In this document: piece by piece, positions 1-5,529 of the stretch
How positions within the stretch are numbered: position 1 is the stretch's first letter
How the letters are laid out: the number at the start of each line of letters is the position of its first letter
Assembly (NCBI GenBank): GCA_913052515.1
Contig: CAJXFJ010000134.1
Location: forward strand, 1 to 5,715
Length of the DNA stretch: 5,715 bases
From: an uncultured Flavobacteriales bacterium
Lineage (GTDB): Bacteria > Bacteroidota > Bacteroidia > Flavobacteriales > Vicingaceae
Direction: 5' to 3'
Notes under the pieces: generated by a model
Told to the model about the DNA's origin: nothing
Database searches by the model: none
Seen by the model: the letters and a program-made list of their open reading frames with translations, nothing else
Position numbers and translations under genes: made by a program

Positions 1-10
1 TTTCACTACT

Positions 11-796
11 CTAACGATCATAAAACTCTATTCTAATACTATCTAATTCTTGCAATCCCAAAAGCCGACTAGCATTTCCTTTATTCATGGCTATTTCTAG
101 CAAATTGGAGGAGCTAAAAAGAGCCAATTTTTCTCCTTCAGGAACATCATTATAGGCTTTGCTTATTTGATTTATATTATAATCTCCATGTCTAAAAACA
201 ATACTAAAATCTCTTCCTCTGCCGAATGCTTTAAAATATGGCTCATCAATATTGGTAAGTATATTCCCATAATGGTCAATATAAATGACCATGCCTTTTA
301 TTATATTTTCAATTGAAACCGCTTGAAATAGCGTTCTTTCATTAATATGTTCTTTGGCTTGACCAATCATTTCTAAGGTACCACCTTTAGCAATATGCGA
401 TGCCGCTTTGGCGTATATATCTTTAGTAGGAAATGAAATCGAATCAGGATTTTGTTGGATGTTTAACGCAATAATTTTATCTGCTTTATCTTCAAGAATT
501 AAAGAGAAAATGCCATTGTCAGCTCCTATAAAATAGTGCCCTTTGTAAGCAACAGCCAAATGAGCTGAGTCCGTTCCTGAATCAGGGTTAACTCCTAAAA
601 TATGTATGGTCCCTTCTGGAAATTCTTGAAAACTGTTTTTTAAGGTAAAAGCAGCTTCTAAAATATTGAAAGGTTTAATTTCATGACTGATGTCAATAAT
701 TTGAATATCGGGACATAGTTTCAATAAGTTGCCTTTCACCACGCCTACATAATGATCTTTTAATCCTAAGTCTGTAGTAAGCGTTACAATGGCCAT
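11..796 (-). CDS. SAM hydrolase (DUF62 / chlorinase-fluorinase) family protein, divergent active site
   Basis: This 261-residue protein matches the S-adenosyl-L-methionine hydroxide adenosyltransferase (DUF62, SAM_adeno_trans) family in length and layout. Classical members split SAM into adenosine and methionine with water. Visible family features are the N-terminal TTDLGLKDHYVGVVKG (residues 7-22, with D9 and D14 where relatives contact the ribose), GADNGIFS (91-98), the C-terminal-domain motif YIDHYGNILTNI (172-183) and FSSSNLLEIAMNKG (227-240), which resembles the adenine-binding segment. However, the Asp-Arg-His catalytic set described for the family seems absent: the DPGVGTxRR-type segment reads NPDSGTDS (70-77) and the expected His of the TFHGRD-type segment is P123 in SFPTKD. 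Family membership is firm; hydrolase activity is not. The ATG at 796-794 directly precedes the conserved N-terminus, and no clear Shine-Dalgarno is present. The gene is divergent from phoH across a 104-base gap. Confidence 0.9.
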   Translation of the reverse strand: MAIVTLTTDLGLKDHYVGVVKGNLLKLCPDIQIIDISHEIKPFNILEAAFTLKNSFQEFPEGTIHILGVNPDSGTDSAHLAVAYKGHYFIGADNGIFSLILEDKADKIIALNIQQNPDSISFPTKDIYAKAASHIAKGGTLEMIGQAKEHINERTLFQAVSIENIIKGMVIYIDHYGNILTNIDEPYFKAFGRGRDFSIVFRHGDYNINQISKAYNDVPEGEKLALFSSSNLLEIAMNKGNASRLLGLQELDSIRIEFYDR

Positions 797-804
797 GATA
801 ACTC

Positions 805-820
805 TAAAGGAATTTCTTTA
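805..820. repeat. 16-base imperfect palindrome in the divergent gap
   Basis: The sequence taaaggaatttcttta is a dyad in which 7 of 8 arm positions match their reverse complement. It ends five bases before the candidate phoH -7 box (826-833), where the upstream part of that promoter would lie, and falls in the predicted 5' leader of the leftward gene. It could be an operator, but AT-rich DNA makes short dyads by chance, so the functional reading is inference. Confidence 0.3.
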
Positions 821-825
821 ATTGA

Positions 826-833
826 TAGGTTTG
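826..833 (+). promoter_or_regulatory. Candidate phoH-purC promoter, -7 box
   Basis: TAGGTTTG fits the Bacteroidota -7 consensus TAnnTTTG exactly and lies 67 bases before the phoH start, which would give a leader of roughly 60 bases. No good TTTG -33 box is visible at the usual 19-21 base spacing, so the call rests on the -7 box and its intergenic position alone. Confidence 0.4.
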
Positions 834-840
834 AAGCAAC

Positions 841-848
841 CAAAATTA
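841..848 (-). promoter_or_regulatory. Candidate promoter -7 box for the leftward SAM hydrolase-family gene
   Basis: Read leftward, this is TAATTTTG, an exact match to TAnnTTTG. It would start transcription near position 835 and leave a leader of about 40 bases before the ATG at 796. No clear -33 TTTG partner is seen. It lies only seven bases from the rightward -7 box, so the two promoters would compete for polymerase if both are real. Confidence 0.4.
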
Positions 849-858
849 GTAATAATTT
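843..858. repeat. Short perfect inverted repeat overlapping the leftward -7 box
   Basis: aaatta and taattt form a perfect 6-base inverted repeat around the 4-base centre gtaa. It covers most of the candidate leftward -7 box at 841-848. It could be a small operator half-site pair. Being pure A/T in its arms, it could also easily be chance. Confidence 0.2.
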
Positions 859-900
859 CGTAGGAGAAAATATCGTTTGAAATAAGAAATAGCAAGGAAT

Positions 901-1887
901 TTGACAGAAAAATCGATTGAAATAACTTCCGTAAATCCAGTTGAACTATTTGGTATTAATGAGATTAAATTAAATCAAATAAAAAAGAGTTTTCCTACTT
1001 TAAAAATTGTAGCTCGCGGAGATCAGCTAAAAGCAATAGGAAGTGAAAAGGAAATTGTAAAATTTGAAGAGAAGCTTCAGTTATTGATTGAACATCTTTT
1101 AAAATACAAACAATTAAATGAAAATCACATTGAGCAAATTTTGGGTGAAGATGCTCAAGTAGTTTCTTCACAACTGAAAGAAGAAGATCAAGTATTAGTT
1201 CATGGTAATCATGGATTATTGGTTAAGGCAAGAACAGTTAACCAGAGAAAATTGGTTAAAAGTATTCAGAAAAACGATATGGTTTTTGCCTTGGGGCCTG
1301 CAGGAACAGGTAAGACTTATACCGCAGTTGCTATGGCTGCTAGAGCCCTTAAGAATAAGGAAGTTAGAAGAATAATACTAACGAGGCCAGCTGTTGAAGC
1401 TGGAGAAAACCTCGGGTTTTTACCTGGTGATTTAAAGGAAAAGTTAGACCCTTTTTTACAGCCTTTGTATGATGCTTTATACGATATGTTTCCGGCTGAA
1501 CGCTTAAATGACTATTTAGAAAATGGTGTTGTTCAGATTGCTCCATTAGCCTATATGCGAGGAAGAACACTTGATAATGCCTTTGTTATTCTTGATGAGG
1601 CGCAAAATGCGACCAGAAGTCAATTTAAGATGTTTTTGACCAGAATGGGTAAGCATGCGAAGTTTTGTATAACTGGTGATGCTTCTCAAGTAGATTTACC
1701 TAAAAATCAACCATCGGGTTTGTTGCAAGCAACGGAAATTCTATCAAAAACAAAAGGAATAGATTTTATTCATTTTGACGGGAAAGATGTGATTAGGCAT
1801 TCCTTGGTTAAAAAAATAATTACAGCCTATGAAATGGTTGAAAAGAACAATGAATTAAATCAAAAGAAGAAGCATGCAGGTAATTGA
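901..1887 (+). CDS. phoH: PhoH family ATPase, TTG start
   Basis: This 328-residue protein is a PhoH-like P-loop ATPase. These cytoplasmic proteins resemble the nucleotide-binding core of superfamily 1 helicases and are linked to RNA metabolism; the exact substrate is not established. Residues 1 to about 110 form the family's N-terminal region, with a KH-like stretch near 20-60. The ATPase core follows: Walker A GPAGTGKT (132-139), TRPAVEAGE (161-169), Walker [12 protein letters not shown] (228-238), sensor-type [11 protein letters not shown] (257-267) and DVIRH (296-300). Length is normal. The start is TTG: an in-frame stop lies at 883-885, there is no in-frame ATG or GTG between it and 901, and the next Met is residue 127, inside the ATPase core. 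AAGGA at 894-898 is only two bases from the TTG, so it is poorly spaced for Shine-Dalgarno pairing. The 3' end overlaps purC by 14 bases, suggesting co-transcription. Confidence 0.95.
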   Translation: MTEKSIEITSVNPVELFGINEIKLNQIKKSFPTLKIVARGDQLKAIGSEKEIVKFEEKLQLLIEHLLKYKQLNENHIEQILGEDAQVVSSQLKEEDQVLVHGNHGLLVKARTVNQRKLVKSIQKNDMVFALGPAGTGKTYTAVAMAARALKNKEVRRIILTRPAVEAGENLGFLPGDLKEKLDPFLQPLYDALYDMFPAERLNDYLENGVVQIAPLAYMRGRTLDNAFVILDEAQNATRSQFKMFLTRMGKHAKFCITGDASQVDLPKNQPSGLLQATEILSKTKGIDFIHFDGKDVIRHSLVKKIITAYEMVEKNNELNQKKKHAGN

Positions 1888-2809
1888 TGAAACGAATTTT
1901 GTATTTCCAGGACAAATAGATGTCTATCATGGAAAAGTAAGGGATGTATACTCTTTAACTGATCAACGATTGGTTATGGTAGCTACCGATCGAATTTCTG
2001 CCTTTGATCATATTCTGCCAAAAGCTATACCCTTCAAAGGGCAAGTGCTAAATCAATTGGCTTCTTTCTTTTTAGCGTCTACAAAAGATATTGTGCCAAA
2101 TTGGGTAGAGTCAGTGCCTGATGCAAATGTTACTATAGGTAAATTATGTAATCCTTACAAAGTAGAAATGGTTATACGTGGCTATTTATGCGGGCATGCA
2201 TGGCGAGAATATAAACAAGGGAAAAGAACGTTATGCGGTGTTGCTTTGCCCGAAGGAATGAAGGAGAATGATCCATTTCCTGAGCCAATTATAACACCAG
2301 CGACAAAGGCAGAGGAGGGGCATGATGAAGATATTAGTAGAGAAGAAATAATAACACAAGGTATTGTTCCTGAGTCGGAATATCTTCAGTTGGAAAATTA
2401 CACGAGAAAGCTTTTTGAACGTGGAACTGAAATGGCTTTGAAACAGGGATTAATTTTAGTTGATACGAAATATGAATTTGGAAATTTGAACGAAGAAATC
2501 ATATTGATTGATGAAATCCATACTCCAGACTCATCAAGGTACTTTTATGCAGATGGTTTTGAAGAACGGCAAGCAAAAGGAGAAAAGCAAAAACAACTCA
2601 GTAAAGAGTTTGTAAGGGAATGGCTTATTGAAAATGGCTTTCAAGGATTAGAAGGTCAAGCCATGCCTGAAATGCCGGACACTTTTGTACAAGAAGTTTC
2701 TGAACGTTATATTGAATTGTATGAAAAAGTAAGTGGTAAAGCATTTAAAGCAGACAAGTCAGAATCTGTTTTAAATAGAATTGAACAAAATGTGTTACAA
2801 GCACTTTAA
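1874..2809 (+). CDS. purC: Phosphoribosylaminoimidazole-succinocarboxamide (SAICAR) synthase
   Basis: PurC joins CAIR with aspartate using ATP to give SAICAR in de novo purine synthesis, in the cytoplasm. The 311 residues match the longer, yeast-like form of the enzyme rather than the roughly 240-residue form of many bacteria. Visible motifs are the glycine-rich nucleotide-binding GKVRDVY (20-26), ATDRISAFD (37-45), [17 protein letters not shown] (97-113), [15 protein letters not shown] (131-145), the family signature LVDTKYEFG (195-203) and [12 protein letters not shown] (211-222). The ATG at 1874 lies inside the end of phoH in another frame. It is supported by the family-like N-terminus ETNFVFPGQ and a purine-rich stretch, agaagaag, just upstream. 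The 14-base overlap makes translational coupling with phoH plausible. No other purine gene is in the window, so purC seems not to be in a pur operon here. Confidence 0.97.
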   Translation: MQVIDETNFVFPGQIDVYHGKVRDVYSLTDQRLVMVATDRISAFDHILPKAIPFKGQVLNQLASFFLASTKDIVPNWVESVPDANVTIGKLCNPYKVEMVIRGYLCGHAWREYKQGKRTLCGVALPEGMKENDPFPEPIITPATKAEEGHDEDISREEIITQGIVPESEYLQLENYTRKLFERGTEMALKQGLILVDTKYEFGNLNEEIILIDEIHTPDSSRYFYADGFEERQAKGEKQKQLSKEFVREWLIENGFQGLEGQAMPEMPDTFVQEVSERYIELYEKVSGKAFKADKSESVLNRIEQNVLQAL

Positions 2810-2818
2810 TAAAGCAAT

Positions 2819-2826
2819 TATATTTG
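2819..2826 (+). promoter_or_regulatory. Candidate ferredoxin promoter, -7 box
   Basis: TATATTTG in the 36-base gap after purC matches TAnnTTTG exactly and would place the transcript start about a dozen bases before the ferredoxin ATG. A second match, TAAATTTG at 2833-2840, is too close to the start codon to serve. No convincing -33 TTTG is seen, so read-through from phoH-purC is an equally good explanation for expression. Confidence 0.35.
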
Positions 2827-2845
2827 CCGCCTTAAATTTGAATAA

Positions 2846-3139
2846 ATGTCAGAAGAAAATCTAAATACAGTTATAGTAGTTATTGATGGTGAAGAGCACA
2901 CCATTCAGTTGAATGAGCAAGAAACCATTATGGAAGGGGCGGAGCGTATCGGAATTGACCCACCTTATTCATGTCAATCAGGAGTTTGTACCACTTGTAA
3001 AGCAAAAGTGATAAGTGGTGAAGTAGAAATGGAAAATAATTTCGGTCTTGGAGAAGATGAAATTAAAGAGGGATATGCCTTAACATGCATCGGTCGACCT
3101 AAGGTTGCAGGAACCAAGGTCGACTGGGATGATGTTTGA
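2846..3139 (+). CDS. Plant-type 2Fe-2S ferredoxin domain protein
   Basis: This 97-residue acidic protein is a stand-alone 2Fe-2S ferredoxin of the beta-grasp, plant type, a soluble one-electron carrier. The four cluster ligands are clear: C43, C48, C51 and C81, with the classical spacing C-x4-C-x2-C-x29-C, inside YSCQSGVCTTCKAKV and ALTCIGRP. The whole protein is little more than the domain. Its sequence resembles the C-terminal ferredoxin domain of PaaE-type reductases more than the ISC-system ferredoxin, judged by eye. No reductase or oxygenase partner lies in the window, so the acceptor is unknown. The ATG at 2846 fits the domain start, and there is no Shine-Dalgarno. It follows purC by 36 bases and converges with the next gene, with 11 bases between stops. 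Confidence 0.95.
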   Translation: MSEENLNTVIVVIDGEEHTIQLNEQETIMEGAERIGIDPPYSCQSGVCTTCKAKVISGEVEMENNFGLGEDEIKEGYALTCIGRPKVAGTKVDWDDV

Positions 3140-3150
3140 TTTGTTAGACA

Positions 3151-3378
3151 CTATTTCTTAGCAGATTTCTTCTTTTTCTTTTTTTCGTCAACGAAAGTAT
3201 CATCTACTACTTCGCCAAGTACTTTCACTTCTTTCGTTCTTTCAAAGTTTTTCTTTGCAAGCATCATTTCATCATACGTATCTCTTCTGATTTTGATACC
3301 TGATTTAGCACCTTGATTCTTTACTTCTAAGTAAAATCCGTCTTTTAATTTTTTAGGTTTTGTTGATGGTCTTCCCAT
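3151..3378 (-). CDS. Conserved small lysine-rich protein of unknown function
   Basis: This is a 75-residue, strongly basic protein with no signal peptide or membrane segment. The N-terminal part, MGRPSTKPKKLKDGFYLEV (1-19), is followed by the core GAKSGIKIRRDTYDEMMLAKKNFERTKEVKVLGE (23-56) and then a low-complexity tail, EKKKKKKSAKK (65-75). I recall similar short proteins starting M-[AG]-R-P and containing SGIKIRRD as conserved hypotheticals in Bacteroidota, which supports a real gene; no function is known to me. The charge and compact size suggest binding to nucleic acid or the ribosome, but that is inference. The ATG at 3378-3376 begins 20 bases after the mtaB stop on the same strand, so it is probably the last gene of that transcript. 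The tail is coded by an A-rich tract containing the heptamer A_AAA_AAG in frame. Confidence 0.85.
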   Translation of the reverse strand: MGRPSTKPKKLKDGFYLEVKNQGAKSGIKIRRDTYDEMMLAKKNFERTKEVKVLGEVVDDTFVDEKKKKKKSAKK

Positions 3379-3398
3379 AATTCTAATTTAAGTGCATA

Positions 3399-4721
3399 TC
3401 ACGCATGCACGAGTTCATCTAGCAATATTTCAGCATTAACAGTTCCGTCGTAATTAACGGATAAAGGCACAACTTGTTTAATTTGATTAATCCATTCAGG
3501 GTTGAGTTTTGACTTTACTTTCAAATAGTTCTCAGTAAAACCATACATCTCGCCTTGCTGCTCTTGTGCCTCAAAGAGCACGGAAAATTCTTTATTTAAC
3601 TGTGTTTCGTAAAAATATCTTTTTTTCTTTTCAGAAAGATTCTGAAGTATTTTACTTCTTTCTCTTCTTACTTCCATGGGGATCACATTGCTTCTTCGAA
3701 TGGCAACCGTGTTATTTCTTTCAGAATAAGTGAAAACATGCAAATAAGAAACATCTAATTCCTTTAAAAAATGAAGTGTCTCTTCAAAGTGTAAATTGGT
3801 TTCACCAGGATAGCCAACAATTACATCAACACCAATACATGCTTGTGGCATGCTTGATTTTATTTGATTTACCCGATCGACATACAATTCTCTTGTATAT
3901 CTTCTTCTCATTTCTTTTAAAATGAAGTTAGAACCCGATTGTAGTGGAATGTGAAAATGTGGAGCAAATCGTTTTGACTGAGCTACAAATTCTATGATTT
4001 CATTAGAAAGTAAATTAGGTTCAATAGAAGAGATCCGAAAGCGATCGATATTCTCAATTTCGTCAAGTTCTTTTATTAAATCGATAAACGACTCATTGTT
4101 TCCTTTACCAAAATCACCAATATTTACCCCTGTAAGTACGACTTCTTTGACTTTTGTTTCAGCAATTTCATGGGCCACTTTTACCGTTTGTGCTACTGTA
4201 TTGCTTCTACTTCTTCCTCTTGCTAATGGAATCGTACAGAATGAACAGAAATAATCACAACCATCTTGCACCTTTAAAAAAGATCTAGTACGATCTCCAA
4301 AAGAATAGGAGGGGACAAACTCTTTAACATGTTTAATTTCTGTAGCTAAAATGTTTGTCTCTAATTGATTGTTTTCCCAATCTTTAACATGCTTTAATAG
4401 GTTGAATTTTTCACTTGCACCTAAAACCAAATTAACTCCTTCTATGGACGCTATTTCTTCTGGTTTCAATTGAGCATAACATCCAATGACTGCAATAAAT
4501 GCATTCTCTGAAAGATTTCTAGCTTGTTTTACGATTTGACGACATTTTTTATCGGCTTGTTCGGTAACTGAGCACGTATTTATCACCACAATATCAGCCC
4601 CTTCTTTAAAGTCAAGACGTGCGTAACCTTCTTCTTCAAAAAGTCTTGCAATGCCTGAAGTTTCAGAAAAGTTGAGCTTGCAGCCAAGGGTGTAAAAAGC
4701 AATGGTTCTGCTATGCTTCAT
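3399..4721 (-). CDS. mtaB: tRNA (N6-threonylcarbamoyladenosine(37)-C2)-methylthiotransferase MtaB
   Basis: This radical-SAM enzyme adds a methylthio group to t6A at position 37 of ANN-decoding tRNAs, giving ms2t6A; tRNA-Lys(UUU) is the known substrate of the Bacillus YqeV homologue. With the preferred start it has 440 residues. The UPF0004 N-terminal domain has the second-cluster cysteines C14 (YTLGCKLNFSET), C50 (NTCSVT) and C81 (IGCYAQ). The radical-SAM cluster is C155-x3-C159-x2-C162 in DGCDYFCSFCTIPLARGRSRS, followed by LTGVNIGDFG (196-205) and HIPLQSGS (267-274). The final 70 or so residues sit where a TRAM domain is expected. TLGCKLNFSETS and the ARGRSRS segment point to MtaB rather than MiaB or RimO. 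An ATG at 4742-4740 would add seven residues (MLSFANL), but the one at 4721-4719 better fits family N-termini. Neither has a Shine-Dalgarno. It lies in a leftward gene run behind the SGNH lipoprotein gene. Confidence 0.94.
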   Translation of the reverse strand: MKHSRTIAFYTLGCKLNFSETSGIARLFEEEGYARLDFKEGADIVVINTCSVTEQADKKCRQIVKQARNLSENAFIAVIGCYAQLKPEEIASIEGVNLVLGASEKFNLLKHVKDWENNQLETNILATEIKHVKEFVPSYSFGDRTRSFLKVQDGCDYFCSFCTIPLARGRSRSNTVAQTVKVAHEIAETKVKEVVLTGVNIGDFGKGNNESFIDLIKELDEIENIDRFRISSIEPNLLSNEIIEFVAQSKRFAPHFHIPLQSGSNFILKEMRRRYTRELYVDRVNQIKSSMPQACIGVDVIVGYPGETNLHFEETLHFLKELDVSYLHVFTYSERNNTVAIRRSNVIPMEVRRERSKILQNLSEKKKRYFYETQLNKEFSVLFEAQEQQGEMYGFTENYLKVKSKLNPEWINQIKQVVPLSVNYDGTVNAEILLDELVHA

Positions 4722-4750
4722 AAGATTCGCGAAACTAAGCATTTTAAATC

Positions 4751-4771
4751 ATTAAAGCAAGTGGCTTTGAT
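4751..4771. repeat. Short hairpin-like inverted repeat between the lipoprotein gene and mtaB
   Basis: attaaagc and gctttgat flank the 5-base centre aagtg. In the leftward transcript the core stem is aaagc/gcttt with one C-A mismatch and two further pairs outside. It sits 8 bases before the longer mtaB start. There is no T-run after it in either direction, so it does not look like a terminator. A weak RNA structure near the mtaB start is possible. Confidence 0.2.
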
Positions 4772-4791
4772 TCAATGTGGTTGAATAGTAA

Positions 4792-5520
4792 TTACTTAGA
4801 ATGTTTATAGCCGTTAGGTAATAGAATATCTTGTATTACTTTTTCTCTTATTTCGCTCACCCAAAGTTTATACATCTTTGCTGATGGATGAAGATTATCC
4901 TCAGCAATTAGGCTAAGATCGGTTCTGGCTTTTTGAGAAATAGGAGTAATATCATAGAATGGAATTCCATGTTCTTTGGCTATTTCTCTAGCCAATTCAT
5001 TGTATTGTTTGATTTCGATTGAAATCTTTCTTGGATTTTTATTCTTTGCAAATGGAGTTACACCATAGTCCGGAATACTCATCATAAAAAGGCCCTTTTT
5101 ACCATGAATACATAAGCTTTCAGCCAATTCAATAATTTGGGTTAGCTCTTGCTTATAAATTTTTATTGGCTTTGACTGATACTGATTATTTACACCAATT
5201 AAGATAGAAACTAATTGAAATTCTTTTGGCAATTCCTTTTCCTTTGTTGCAGCTATCAATTGATCAGTTCTCCACCCAGTTTTGGCTATAATGGTTGGTT
5301 GTTCTAAAGCATAATTCGCTGATTGAAGTACATGACTTAATTGATAAGGAAAGGAGTATTCTCGGGCAACTGACTCGCCAATGGTATATGAATCACCTAA
5401 AGCTAGGTACTTAATTTTAGTGGGTTTTTCCTTTTCTATTTCTGAAGACTTTGAACTATGAGAGCCTGTTCCACAAGCTGTATGAATAAGTAATGCGATA
5501 ATGAGAATTCTTTGAATCAT
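4792..5520 (-). CDS. SGNH/GDSL hydrolase family lipoprotein
   Basis: This 242-residue protein belongs to the SGNH-hydrolase (GDSL esterase/lipase) superfamily. The catalytic blocks are in order: block I LALGDSYTIGE with nucleophile S44; block II at G82 in KTGWRTDQL; block III GVNNQYQ with N111 or N112; and block V DNLHPS with D208 and H211. The start MIQRILIIALLIHTAC looks like a short lipoprotein signal peptide with C16 as the lipidated cysteine, though the lipobox (I-H-T-A-C) is weak, with His at -3. A Ser/Lys/Glu-rich linker (17-36) follows. It is therefore probably an envelope-anchored esterase or acyl-hydrolase; its substrate cannot be read from the sequence. The gene starts 9 bases after the stop of the outer-membrane barrel gene and has no Shine-Dalgarno, so it is probably co-transcribed with that gene and perhaps functionally paired with it. 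Confidence 0.92.
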   Translation of the reverse strand: MIQRILIIALLIHTACGTGSHSSKSSEIEKEKPTKIKYLALGDSYTIGESVAREYSFPYQLSHVLQSANYALEQPTIIAKTGWRTDQLIAATKEKELPKEFQLVSILIGVNNQYQSKPIKIYKQELTQIIELAESLCIHGKKGLFMMSIPDYGVTPFAKNKNPRKISIEIKQYNELAREIAKEHGIPFYDITPISQKARTDLSLIAEDNLHPSAKMYKLWVSEIREKVIQDILLPNGYKHSK

Positions 5521-5529
5521 GCCTAATCT

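Noticed and set aside
876..885. Upstream TTG at 877 with AGGAG (862-866) at better spacing as the phoH start
   Set aside because: It is in frame but meets a stop at 883-885 after two codons, so it cannot start PhoH.
833..900. Riboswitch in the phoH leader
   Set aside because: The predicted leader of about 60 bases is too short for known purine or SAM riboswitches and shows no matching conserved core.
1364..1570. 68-codon open frame on the minus strand inside phoH
   Set aside because: It lies entirely opposite the conserved ATPase core of phoH, its product resembles nothing I recognise, and it has no promoter-like signal.
901..1887. Accessory or defence system reading of the P-loop ATPase
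   Set aside because: All motifs match housekeeping PhoH, and the neighbours are metabolic and RNA-modification genes without nuclease, methylase or mobile-element signs.
3164..3190. T-rich stretch after the ferredoxin as a rho-independent terminator
   Set aside because: No stable GC-rich stem precedes the T-runs, and the tract is explained by the lysine codons of the opposite-strand gene.
3994..4254. 86-codon open frame on the plus strand inside mtaB
   Set aside because: It is antisense to the radical-SAM domain of mtaB; its Ser/Leu-rich, low-complexity product is what a reverse reading of this region gives by chance.
4751..4771. Inverted repeat as a terminator of the lipoprotein transcript
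   Set aside because: The stem is short and AT-rich with a mismatch in the leftward RNA, and no U-run follows it.
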